In this document: positions 9,495-18,146 of the stretch, piece after piece
Position numbering within the stretch: position 1 is the stretch's first letter
How the letters are laid out: each line of letters opens with the position of its first letter
NCBI RefSeq assembly: GCF_002077945.1
Contig: NZ_LVYD01000001.1
Span: 124,001 to 188,000 of the forward strand
From: Niastella vici
GTDB lineage: Bacteria > Bacteroidota > Bacteroidia > Chitinophagales > Chitinophagaceae
Direction: 5' to 3'
Length of the DNA stretch: 64,000 nucleotides
Position numbers and translations under genes: made by a program
Notes under the pieces: generated by a model
Databases searched by the model: none
What the model saw: only the letters and a program-made list of their open reading frames with translations
What the model was told of the DNA's origin: nothing

Positions 9495-10307
9495 TTAATG
9501 ATTATTTGATCTGAGAACTTTCTTAACAGTATTGATAAAAAAAGTTCTCCGCTTCTTTCGCGAAATGCCGGCCAAGAAATCTTTCCTTTCCTTATCATTT
9601 AAAGGGCAGGCAGGATTCTTGAAATAACGGTCCATTACCATCTTACGCAATTGTTCATATTGCTGCTGTGCGTAAGATGACTGGGATTCCTGCCCTTCAT
9701 GCAAACGAGACCAATACAGGTCTGGCACAAATTTTACCATTGGATAGTTCATTGCAAGCCGGTACCACAGATCAGTATCCCCTATCATTCTTTCACCGCT
9801 GAATCCACCCACTTTATCAAATGCTTCTTTTTTTATTATTGAGGAGCCCGGCGCTCTATCAAAATGGCCATAGCCATAAAAATTCTCTATATATGCTTCT
9901 CTGGAAGTTAAAAATACAGGATATGGTTTTGAAGGATCTGTTTTTGCGGATAAGCCAAAACCGGCTGCAGGAAATTTTTCCATGCAATGAACCATTACTT
10001 CGAGGCAATGGGGATACATAATATCATCTGAATCAAGATACTTGATATACTTACTCTGTGCATAAGAAGCCGCCTTATTCCTGTTTGGATAATCTCCAAG
10101 ATTATGCTCGTTAATAAAGATTTTTACTCTTTTGTCTTTTTTAGCATATGAGTTTGCTATTTCAACTGTTTTATCGGCCGAACTATCATCTACAATAATT
10201 AGTTCAAAATCTTTAAGTGTAGAGGCCAGTACACTCTCGATAGCTTCTTCAATATACTTTTCACGATTATAAGCCGTCATTAATACACTAACCAGTGGGT
10301 ATTGCAT
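9495..10307 (-). CDS. GT2-family glycosyltransferase
   Basis: 270 residues, GT-A fold: LVSVLMTAYNREKYI at the start, VDDSSADKT for the nucleotide, and the metal-binding D-S-D-D (YLDSDDIMYP) near residue 94. A basic C-terminal tail (RKKRRTFF) may contact membrane. It is an inverting transferase acting on the growing repeat unit. It lies 11 nt upstream of the methyltransferase gene and 17 nt downstream of another GT2. Donor unknown. Confidence 0.92.
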   Translation of the reverse strand: MQYPLVSVLMTAYNREKYIEEAIESVLASTLKDFELIIVDDSSADKTVEIANSYAKKDKRVKIFINEHNLGDYPNRNKAASYAQSKYIKYLDSDDIMYPHCLEVMVHCMEKFPAAGFGLSAKTDPSKPYPVFLTSREAYIENFYGYGHFDRAPGSSIIKKEAFDKVGGFSGERMIGDTDLWYRLAMNYPMVKFVPDLYWSRLHEGQESQSSYAQQQYEQLRKMVMDRYFKNPACPLNDKERKDFLAGISRKKRRTFFINTVKKVLRSNNH

Positions 10308-10324
10308 ATTGTTAGCAGGAAATA

Positions 10325-11296
10325 TTAAACGGGTTTATGCGCTTGAGGAATTTGGTCGCACAATAATTTATATTTTTTAAGAAGAGCATCTTCTCCTTCA
10401 GAAACAGATTGGTTAAAAATGTCAATGGTTTCATTTACTTTTTCCCTTATTGCAAGATTGTACCAGAACCACTTCCATTTGTCGGGCCATGTCACTTCCC
10501 TTTCTTTCACTAATAACTTGATATCTTTCAATTTCCGAATAAAGCCATTATCTGTATATGAGGGCTTAAAGCCTAAAAACCTGTAAAAATGATAATACTC
10601 AGCAAACAGTCTTTTAACTATAGAAGCCGGCTCCTCATAATGGTAGTGATAAACTCTCGCTTTGGGATTATATGCAATGGAATATCCTTTCAAAATTGCC
10701 TCTCTGGCCCATAAACAGTCTTCAGCAAACATAACTTCCCGGAAAGGAATTTCTTCCAAGATCTTTTTTCTATAGATCGCGCACACATTATCCCATCCAC
10801 ACACAGTTCTTTTTTGTGTTGGATGTAATTGGTTGAATTGATCCGGAGTAAAATTATATTTTACGAGTTGTGGATCAGATTGCGGCCTGAACCATGCTAC
10901 GGGATTTTTATCTTTCTCCCATGGAACAATTTGCTGACCACAAACGCCAGCTACACTTTCTTCTTCGAACCCATTGAGTAAATGTTGAACCCAGAATTCG
11001 TCGACGGGCTTTGCATCCTGGACAGTCATTATAACAAATTCCCCTTTTGCCTCCTTAACTCCCAGGTTTCGCGTTAAACCATGATTAAAAGAAGCCGCAT
11101 CAATTTGTATCAGGCGAACCGGAAATTGGGTTATAATATCAAGACTTGAATCTGTTGAACCGGAATCTATTATTATTACCTCTAATCCCCCATTTATTTT
11201 TTGACTTAATAACCCTTTTAGCGTATCACTAAGCCAATAGTCCCCATTTTTAACAGGAATTACAATAGATACCAATACTTTACTACTATTACTCAC
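10325..11296 (-). CDS. GT2-family glycosyltransferase, rhamnosyltransferase-like
   Basis: 323 residues. VSIVIPVKNGDYW, IDSGSTDSS and the FNHGLTRNLGV motif are characteristic of the RfbF/WbbL-like rhamnosyltransferase group; the metal site appears as Q-D-A rather than D-x-D (MTVQDAKPV), a change often seen in this group. It is soluble or peripheral at the inner membrane. Rhamnose or another 6-deoxy sugar is the likely donor, from the family resemblance only. The 74 nt upstream of it has no gene. Confidence 0.88.
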   Translation of the reverse strand: MSNSSKVLVSIVIPVKNGDYWLSDTLKGLLSQKINGGLEVIIIDSGSTDSSLDIITQFPVRLIQIDAASFNHGLTRNLGVKEAKGEFVIMTVQDAKPVDEFWVQHLLNGFEEESVAGVCGQQIVPWEKDKNPVAWFRPQSDPQLVKYNFTPDQFNQLHPTQKRTVCGWDNVCAIYRKKILEEIPFREVMFAEDCLWAREAILKGYSIAYNPKARVYHYHYEEPASIVKRLFAEYYHFYRFLGFKPSYTDNGFIRKLKDIKLLVKEREVTWPDKWKWFWYNLAIREKVNETIDIFNQSVSEGEDALLKKYKLLCDQIPQAHKPV

Positions 11297-11370
11297 AAAA
11301 CAAGCTTTTGCTTTTTACATTCCTTGATCCTGTTGTGTGAATTACTGAACATTAAATTTTCCCTAGTTTT

Positions 11371-12423
11371 TTAACTAAATTGAATTGGATGGGAATATTT
11401 TATTTTTCCCAAATAACTTTCAACAGGTATATGCAGCGCCTTCAACTTCTTTTCAAAATAATGATTAAGAAATGGAATGCTCAACAGTTTGAACTTCTTA
11501 AGGCCTATATACTTTAAAAAAAACTTTTCATCTGAACCCGACAAAATATTATGGGTAATACAAAAACCAAGAAGCGTTTTAGCCTCTTCAAAACAATTGC
11601 TTCTTATTGCACTTGAAATCAAATCCACACCCATGTTCCGCAATCCTCTTTTATATTTCGACTTCTCGTTTTTATTTTCAATCGAAATGGTGGTTTCTGT
11701 AAACACAAGCATGCGGCTTTGAAGTTTTGGCCGCGAATGATAGCCTGTTCGTGATAAACTTACTTCCGACACCCTTATATAAACATCCGGATCAAGGTCT
11801 AATCTTTTTTTGTAAGAAAACCCGTTTAAGATTGAACGGAGATGCAACTCCACATCCTGCCATAATCTGAGATTTTCATTCCACATGCCAGCTTTATTAA
11901 ATGAATCCTTTTTCCACAGGGTACCAGTTCCCTGACATACAGGGTCTCCCAATAGCAAACGGGTCACATCGTCTTCGTCGGTATCAATATTCCAAAGCAC
12001 CCCCATGTCATCAGGCTGCTTTTTGAACAGCAGCATGGAAAAAACAATGAAATCAGATTCAGGAGATTCGTTTGCAGCTTGCACACGCTGTTCCAGGCAG
12101 AAAGGGGCCAAAAGGTCGTCGGTATCGAGGAATAATACATACTGACCTGAAGAATTTTCAACTGCAATATTTCTACAGGTGCATGCGCCCTTGGGCTCTC
12201 GGTTTCGTTGAAACACTTTTATCCGAGCATCTTTTTCAGCAAACCCGTTTAATACTTCCAGGCTATTATCTGTAGAGCCATCATCTACAATGACCCATTC
12301 CCAATTAGTATAGGTTTGTTTGAAGATCGATGAAGCCGTTTCAAAAACAATATCACCGCGGTTAAAACTGGGGGTAATAATAGAAACTATAGGACGATTG
12401 CCGTTTATATCTTTAGGATGCAT
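11371..12423 (-). CDS. GT2-family glycosyltransferase
   Basis: 350 residues. IVSIITPSFNRGDIV, VIVDDGSTDNSLEVL and the metal-binding FLDTDDLLAP give a standard GT-A domain in the first 230 residues; the last 120 residues have no clear match and may bind acceptor. The start overlaps the end of amidotransferase copy 2 by 11 nt, so the two are probably translated together. Donor and acceptor unknown. Confidence 0.9.
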   Translation of the reverse strand: MHPKDINGNRPIVSIITPSFNRGDIVFETASSIFKQTYTNWEWVIVDDGSTDNSLEVLNGFAEKDARIKVFQRNREPKGACTCRNIAVENSSGQYVLFLDTDDLLAPFCLEQRVQAANESPESDFIVFSMLLFKKQPDDMGVLWNIDTDEDDVTRLLLGDPVCQGTGTLWKKDSFNKAGMWNENLRLWQDVELHLRSILNGFSYKKRLDLDPDVYIRVSEVSLSRTGYHSRPKLQSRMLVFTETTISIENKNEKSKYKRGLRNMGVDLISSAIRSNCFEEAKTLLGFCITHNILSGSDEKFFLKYIGLKKFKLLSIPFLNHYFEKKLKALHIPVESYLGKIKYSHPIQFS

Positions 12424-13558
12424 TGACTTTTCTTATGCCTGCAACCGTTTTAAACGATTGCCAAAGGGGTTTTAGCGGTTTTAGAAAAGGGTAGTAATTA
12501 AAAAAAGAGCCTTCCGTATCGAATTCCCTATGATCCCGTACGGCCAGTTTCATTATCTTTTCAAACTCTTCTTTTGTTAATCCCAATTTTTTCAAAACAA
12601 ATTCAATATCAACCTTCAATAACTCAGGATCGTATGCAGGATTCTTCATTTCCTCTAATGCTTCATCCCTGGTTATTTGTCCGGAACAAATCAATGAAGA
12701 AAGGTGCGCCTTACGCTTATCCACTTTAAATTTAACAGGTAAAATATATCCCTGATAAAATCTCGTCCAAACCGATTCATAATGTTTACCGCCATAATCT
12801 CTCCAGTCGAGTTCCTGGATTAGTGTTTTTTTCACTTCATCTTTTACATAAGGAACCCAATTCAGATAATTCACAAATTCAACACCCGCCTTGTTAATAA
12901 ATCTTTTCATTTTTCTGTCAAGAAAAGGAAAGGAGTTCAATTTCCGCGTACCATACTTTTTATGAATAGCCTGAATATTTATAAAATCTTTCTTATTGTA
13001 AGTCCAATGATAAGGCAATATGCCTTCGGTTACAACATTATGCCCACCTAATACATATTTAATATCATTGTCCTTGGCAATTTTAAACATACTACCATAA
13101 ATAGCATGATCAGTCAGCACTTCAATATCAATTACAGAAGCTTTTAAATAAGCTAACTGTAAATCTTTAAACTCTTCCCAATCTATAACATAAGTATATA
13201 GGTCAAATCCAAGCTTATTTACAATGTTCTCAATATTCTTAACTGCCAATTCAGAGTTCCATCCATTATCAAAATGTACGCACAAGGCTTTCAAGCCAAA
13301 TTTTGCAGCAAGGTATGCCACATAACTGCTATCTACACCTCCACTTAATCCGATCAGGCAATCGTACTTTCGGTTCTTTCCATATTGCTTTATAGTGTTT
13401 ATGGTTCCAGAAAGTAACGATTCAGCCTCAGCACCTGTTTTTAAAAGAAATTGCGCTTCTTTGTAATAATAGTGACAGTGATTGCATACTCCATTCTCGT
13501 CTATTTGCAGGTTTGCATCATCACTATAATCGAGAATACAATTTTTACAGCCAGTCAT
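12413..13558 (-). CDS. N-acetyl sugar amidotransferase (WbpG/WbuX type), copy 2
   Basis: 381 residues, the same length as copy 1 and highly similar along it (VHFDNGWNSELAV, then near-identical runs to TDHAI and HYESVWTRFYQGYILP). PP-loop LSGGVDSSY near residue 72. Unlike copy 1, the N-terminal Cys set is complete: C4, C7, C25, C28 (CKNC and CNHC). No second HisH or HisF is present, so this copy probably shares the ammonia source at 4904-6282. It sits between a GT2 and a GT10-like gene, overlapping both. It probably amidinates a second sugar or a second position. Confidence 0.9.
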   Translation of the reverse strand: MTGCKNCILDYSDDANLQIDENGVCNHCHYYYKEAQFLLKTGAEAESLLSGTINTIKQYGKNRKYDCLIGLSGGVDSSYVAYLAAKFGLKALCVHFDNGWNSELAVKNIENIVNKLGFDLYTYVIDWEEFKDLQLAYLKASVIDIEVLTDHAIYGSMFKIAKDNDIKYVLGGHNVVTEGILPYHWTYNKKDFINIQAIHKKYGTRKLNSFPFLDRKMKRFINKAGVEFVNYLNWVPYVKDEVKKTLIQELDWRDYGGKHYESVWTRFYQGYILPVKFKVDKRKAHLSSLICSGQITRDEALEEMKNPAYDPELLKVDIEFVLKKLGLTKEEFEKIMKLAVRDHREFDTEGSFFNYYPFLKPLKPLWQSFKTVAGIRKVNAS

Positions 13559-14492
13559 GCAATTTTTGTTTTATCTTTCTTTGATAATTGCCTAATAGTA
13601 AGCCAGCTTTTACTCTTTTATAATTTAATGTTGCTGATACCGGTTTTTCGTCCAACGCCTCAACTACACCCTTAAAAAAAGAAACAAGCCTTTCTTCGCT
13701 AAAATATTCATTGGGTTGGTGATCATTAAATAAGCATTCCTCTAAATACTGCTTATACAAATTATCATCATTATCTATCTCAATAATTCTTTCCATTAAT
13801 GCATCAAAAGAATTATAATCGTGATAATTAATAAAGCTCTTTGTATTCATCTCCTGGTTTATTACCGGATTACCCCAGTATATAGGCACCGTATTTACCT
13901 GCATGGGCTCCAACACCTTTTCCGTAGTATATCCAGGATGTGAAGAATTCTCAAAAGCAATAATGAATTTATATTCGTTTACAAAACTCAGTTTATCGGC
14001 AACCTGCTTTCCTATATTATTTAAAACGCGGCCTCCTGAATCAACTTTTTTATAGGTTGACAACTTATGAAAAAAATCAATTCTTGTATCCGATTTGGGA
14101 TTAGAGACTATGAAGCAACAAAATTTTTTCTTTCGTTGCATTAACGCCTCAATTTCATCCGCACTTTTTTTTCTTACCAATTTGTCAACCGTATATTCAT
14201 TGTCGAAATAGAGTACATATAAGGGGAACCTTAAATGCCTTGGATGATCAAGATAATCAAATGATAAAACGTAGTCAGCTATGCGGAAATCGGGACGAAT
14301 GTTTTCGCCAAAAAATTGAATTTTATGGCAACTATAAGACAAATGCCTGTACCCGTAATTTGAGAAGAAAAGAATATCTGGTTCGTCAGAAATTTCCAGT
14401 TGAAAATATTTGCTCAGGAGATTAAAGAAATAATTATCTCTCACCCTAAAGCTAGGCCAGAAATCTGTAAAATTTACTTTAATTCTATCCAT
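13545..14492 (-). CDS. GT10-family (alpha-1,3/4-fucosyltransferase-like) glycosyltransferase
   Basis: I start at the ATG at 14492 (MDRIKVNFTDFW), because the eight upstream codons look non-coding. The C-terminal half has the GT10 signature: IAFENSSHPGYTTEKVLEPM followed by TVPIYWGNP, the GDP-fucose-binding region. About 315 residues, shorter than Helicobacter FucT but complete. It should add fucose or a related 6-deoxy sugar to the polysaccharide. Its stop overlaps the start of amidotransferase copy 2. Confidence 0.85.
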   Translation of the reverse strand: MDRIKVNFTDFWPSFRVRDNYFFNLLSKYFQLEISDEPDILFFSNYGYRHLSYSCHKIQFFGENIRPDFRIADYVLSFDYLDHPRHLRFPLYVLYFDNEYTVDKLVRKKSADEIEALMQRKKKFCCFIVSNPKSDTRIDFFHKLSTYKKVDSGGRVLNNIGKQVADKLSFVNEYKFIIAFENSSHPGYTTEKVLEPMQVNTVPIYWGNPVINQEMNTKSFINYHDYNSFDALMERIIEIDNDDNLYKQYLEECLFNDHQPNEYFSEERLVSFFKGVVEALDEKPVSATLNYKRVKAGLLLGNYQRKIKQKLHDWL

Positions 14493-14540
14493 TCTTTTTT
14501 GGTAAATAAGAACCAAACAATTTGTACTGTCGTCAATTAC

Positions 14541-15179
14541 TTAATTAGGTAAAATCCTTATAATATCCCTTTTGATCTCAACTTTAAGCTTCGCGTTAAA
14601 TTTAGAAACAAAGTCTTTCAGCTCTGGAATTGTAGGATAATCATTTGTACCATCAAAACAACGGGCATCATCTATTAATATGACATGCTTTTCTTTATGA
14701 GGCGATGAAAAAATAGCACCTAGCTCTTCCAGCACCGGAGTTAGCTTATTTCCTTTAGCAGTTTTAATATACGTGTCGCCTAAGAAAAATTCCGATGAAT
14801 AATGACCATCCAGCCAAAAAATGCAGGGGGCGTTAATCTCTCTAAGTAAATTTGCCATTAAGGCTCCACTGTTTCCATGAATTATTTTTACTGTGGGCTC
14901 ATTGGCAAAACGCTGCTGTGCCTTCAACGCAAGTTCTTCGCTTAATTCAATTGAAATCACTTTTGAGAAATCACTTTTCAATGCAGCTACAGTATCTCCC
15001 ATAAAAGTTCCGGTTTCCACCAGAACATTAACACCAAATTGCTTTTGATGATCTTTAATTATTTGCCTTTTCTCCTCATAAGGAGGGATGATATACTTCT
15101 GTGCATACCATTTCTTGTATTTTGTTATACATTTAAAAACAGGGCGCCATAATATCTTTTTAAGCCAGGTTAAGTTCAT
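14541..15179 (-). CDS. Methyltransferase-fold protein of the polysaccharide cluster
   Basis: 212 residues. VLVETGTFMGDTVAAL resembles SAM motif I, with the usual second G replaced, and VISIELSEELALKAQQRF resembles motif II with the acidic ribose-binding residue. FWLDGHYSSEFFLG and VILIDDARCF are typical of a small group of polysaccharide-locus proteins often named class I SAM methyltransferases. The substrate is unknown, and catalytic activity is assumed from the fold only. Confidence 0.7.
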   Translation of the reverse strand: MNLTWLKKILWRPVFKCITKYKKWYAQKYIIPPYEEKRQIIKDHQKQFGVNVLVETGTFMGDTVAALKSDFSKVISIELSEELALKAQQRFANEPTVKIIHGNSGALMANLLREINAPCIFWLDGHYSSEFFLGDTYIKTAKGNKLTPVLEELGAIFSSPHKEKHVILIDDARCFDGTNDYPTIPELKDFVSKFNAKLKVEIKRDIIRILPN

Positions 15180-15207
15180 ATAATTTTGAATGAATATTTT
15201 ATTACTG

Positions 15208-16020
15208 TTATTTTACTGATGGGTACCAATCTTTTTGCAGCGCCCGAACTTTGTTAACAATGAGTTGCCTAAACTTTCTGGCTTTAAAAAGAGAATACAC
15301 TTTGATCAATTCATAATAACTAAAAACTCTTCTTCTTAAAGGCAATTTGATTTGAGGAAAATATTGTTTTATTTCCCTCAGAAACAAAGGCATGGCAATT
15401 TGTCCCAAATGCACACCATCAAACAAGTAATGTTCCTTTGTAAATAGCCGCTTTACAACCAATGCATCAAATACATCTACAAACACAATTCCATGATTAT
15501 TGCACTTGCTTTTAAGCATATCATTAAAGCATCTGGTACATAAATTTCTTTGCTGGTGGTTTCCGTAATGAGGATATTCAGGGTTTTGATTTAAGTAAGA
15601 TGTAGGAATAGCATTCCAAACGAACACATCAAATCCCAAATCTTTTACTTCCTTTATTACTTTGAAATAACTGTCAACACAATTCCTGACGCCTTCTTCC
15701 AGACTTATTCCCTGTCTTTCTGCCTGTTTAATAATATGAAAGCGACAATCAATTTCCCCGAAACAAAAAAGAATAGAAGCCTGTTCCTTATCCAGCTTTG
15801 CAACTATTTCAAACAATTTTTCCCTGCCGCAGTTAGTAGTATTTTCTTTATGCAAGCTATATGCTAGCACAGGCCCCAACCTGATACCTTCCAGAAAAGG
15901 GATAGCATTTATTGAAGGGTCAGGGTATTCTTTCTGAATCATATCCTTACCTGCAAAGAAACTGGCATGGCTATCCCCAATACAAACAAGCTTCTTCAAT
16001 TTTAACGAATCTTCTCCCAT
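15208..16020 (-). CDS. SGNH/GDSL-like hydrolase or acetyltransferase domain protein
   Basis: 270 residues. Block I is LVCIGDSHASFF (GDS-H variant with the candidate nucleophile Ser), and Block V may be DGVHLGQIAMP with D-x-x-H. No signal peptide, so it acts in the cytoplasm if expressed as predicted. Such proteins in glycan loci are suspected O-acyl transferases or esterases on sugars. Its start overlaps the end of the Wzt gene by 19 nt. Confidence 0.72.
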   Translation of the reverse strand: MGEDSLKLKKLVCIGDSHASFFAGKDMIQKEYPDPSINAIPFLEGIRLGPVLAYSLHKENTTNCGREKLFEIVAKLDKEQASILFCFGEIDCRFHIIKQAERQGISLEEGVRNCVDSYFKVIKEVKDLGFDVFVWNAIPTSYLNQNPEYPHYGNHQQRNLCTRCFNDMLKSKCNNHGIVFVDVFDALVVKRLFTKEHYLFDGVHLGQIAMPLFLREIKQYFPQIKLPLRRRVFSYYELIKVYSLFKARKFRQLIVNKVRALQKDWYPSVK

Positions 16021-17237
16021 TGTACTTTTTGTAAAGTAGCTCCTAACCTTGGTTCAAACAATCGACCATCTGCATAGGCATGTTCAATTTCAAACATCTC
16101 CCCGAATTCAACCCAGTCCACGAACTGCCTTGATCTGTCAAACATTCCGGCTGAAACAAAATATTTTCCAGGGACTAAATTATTTTCCAATGTAACAGAG
16201 ACCTTATGGTTGGTACTGTCAATTTTAAACAGCTCATCATTATCTTTTTGAAATAAGCCGGTAATTGGTGAGCCTTCAATATTATAAATAAGAACGAAAA
16301 ATTCAACCTGACTTATATTTTGCAAAACTTCAATCTCAAGATCGATTGTAAGTTTCTCAAAAATTGTTACCAGTGGGTTCTTACTATTATTAATATTAAT
16401 ATTTACAATTTTAGCAAACTCACATTTCACTTTATGGGAATATAACTTTGCCACAGTGCCAAGATCAGCACTGCCTTCAAGATATTTTTCAACAGCTTCA
16501 TTGGCTCCTCCGCTAAAGACCAATTTGCCCTGAGATAAAACTATCCCCGATTTGCAAATGTTCTTTATTACATTCATGTTATGACTTACAAACAAAACAG
16601 TTCGCCCTTCATTTTTACTAACATCCTCCATTTTTCCAATGCACTTCTTCTGAAACTGGGTATCTCCAACAGCCAGCACTTCATCTACAATTAAAATTTC
16701 AGGTTCAAGATGCGCAGCCACTGCAAAAGCCAACCGAACATACATACCACTGCTATATCGCTTTACAGGGGTATCCAGAAATCGCTCAACTTCAGCAAAT
16801 GAAACTATTTCGTCAAACTTTTTATTTATTTCCGCGCGACCCATACCCAAAATAGCTCCATTTAAAAAAACATTTTCGCGTCCCGTAAGCTCAGGATGAA
16901 ATCCTGTACCAACCTCAAGCAAACTTGCAACACGACCCCGAATAGAAATCTTCCCAGATGAAGGCTCCGATATCCTGCTCAATATTTTTAATAGTGTACT
17001 TTTCCCGGCACCATTTCGACCGATTATTCCTACCCGATCACCTTGCTTTATTTCAAAGTTTAAATCTCGTAAGGCCCAAAACTCTTCGCTGTTTCCCTCA
17101 GGCTTAACTCCTTTTTGAAATAATTTTTTAACACTTTTGGCCATTACATCTCGCAGCGTTGTATAGGGCTCCTGCTTTTCATGGGATATGAGGAACTTCT
17201 TGGATAAATTTTCAACTTTTATTAAAGGCAACGCCAT
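16002..17237 (-). CDS. wzt: Polysaccharide ABC exporter ATPase with C-terminal glycan-binding domain (Wzt)
   Basis: 411 residues. Nucleotide-binding domain with Walker A GRNGAGKST, signature YSSGMYVRLAFAVA and Walker B LIVDEVLAVGD; after about residue 255 comes a beta-rich domain (about 150 residues) like the Wzt carbohydrate-binding domain that reads the finished chain end. It partners with the permease 12 nt upstream. The presence of a long C-terminal domain suggests chain-end recognition, as in E. coli O9a Wzt. Confidence 0.93.
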   Translation of the reverse strand: MALPLIKVENLSKKFLISHEKQEPYTTLRDVMAKSVKKLFQKGVKPEGNSEEFWALRDLNFEIKQGDRVGIIGRNGAGKSTLLKILSRISEPSSGKISIRGRVASLLEVGTGFHPELTGRENVFLNGAILGMGRAEINKKFDEIVSFAEVERFLDTPVKRYSSGMYVRLAFAVAAHLEPEILIVDEVLAVGDTQFQKKCIGKMEDVSKNEGRTVLFVSHNMNVIKNICKSGIVLSQGKLVFSGGANEAVEKYLEGSADLGTVAKLYSHKVKCEFAKIVNININNSKNPLVTIFEKLTIDLEIEVLQNISQVEFFVLIYNIEGSPITGLFQKDNDELFKIDSTNHKVSVTLENNLVPGKYFVSAGMFDRSRQFVDWVEFGEMFEIEHAYADGRLFEPRLGATLQKVQWEKIR

Positions 17238-17248
17238 ATTAATTAAAC

Positions 17249-18091
17249 TTAAATATTGTCAGCAAATGTTTTTTCTGTTTTCCTGAAATACCAAATACCC
17301 AACCACATAAAAAACAATATCATTCCCAAGGACAAATAAAATCCAGGCCAATACATAGGTTCGCCGACAATACACCATCGAAATCCATCAATAATGCCTA
17401 CTACAGGATTAAACGAAAACCAAAAACGAATTTCTCCCGAATACCTTTCAGCAATAACACTGCTACTGTAACCAACGGGAGTAACATACAATCCTAGTTG
17501 AACAATGAAAGGAACTACATATCTGAAGTCGCGGTATTTAACATTTAATGCGGTAACATACAGGCCCACTCCAAAAGCTAATAGAAATGCCATGATAATA
17601 AATACAGGCAGCAATAACATATTTAATGAAAGTGGGTACTTGTAATATATTATTATCAACAATAACAGCCCAAACGAAATGGCAAAGTCAACTAGGCTTG
17701 TAATTACAGATGAAGCGGGAACTATCATCCGGGGAAAATAAACCTTTGATATAAGATTTGCATTACCCAAAAGACTATTGCTGGCCTCAGAAAGTGCAGT
17801 TGAAAAAAACTGCCAGGGAAGTAATCCGGCAAATACAATTATCGCATATGGAGTAGATGAAGTGCTTGAAGCAAGACTTGCGACTTTACCAAACACAAAA
17901 GTAAAAATCAACATTGTCAGAAGTGGTCGAATCACACCCCAGGCAGCACCTATTACAGTCTGCTTATACCTTACTTTAATATCCCTCCAGCTAAGAATAT
18001 AAAACAACTCGCGGTAACGCCAGATATCTTTCCAGTAATTTTTCTCGGCCCGCCCAGGCTCAATAACGAGTTCGTCGGTCAATGCTGCCAT
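17249..18091 (-). CDS. wzm: Polysaccharide ABC exporter permease (Wzm)
   Basis: 280 residues, ABC-2 type with six predicted membrane helices. It starts with an amphipathic segment and has the LSWRDIKVRYKQTVIGAAWG motif typical of Wzm/KpsM/TagG. Together with Wzt it would move the lipid-linked polysaccharide across the inner membrane. The wzm-wzt pair means that the chain is finished in the cytoplasm; no Wzx or Wzy is seen in the visible cluster. Confidence 0.93.
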   Translation of the reverse strand: MAALTDELVIEPGRAEKNYWKDIWRYRELFYILSWRDIKVRYKQTVIGAAWGVIRPLLTMLIFTFVFGKVASLASSTSSTPYAIIVFAGLLPWQFFSTALSEASNSLLGNANLISKVYFPRMIVPASSVITSLVDFAISFGLLLLIIIYYKYPLSLNMLLLPVFIIMAFLLAFGVGLYVTALNVKYRDFRYVVPFIVQLGLYVTPVGYSSSVIAERYSGEIRFWFSFNPVVGIIDGFRWCIVGEPMYWPGFYLSLGMILFFMWLGIWYFRKTEKTFADNI

Positions 18092-18146
18092 GCTATTTAA
18101 TAATTATCCCTTATAATGTTATTAGAAAATTTTTGTTCTTAAAAAA

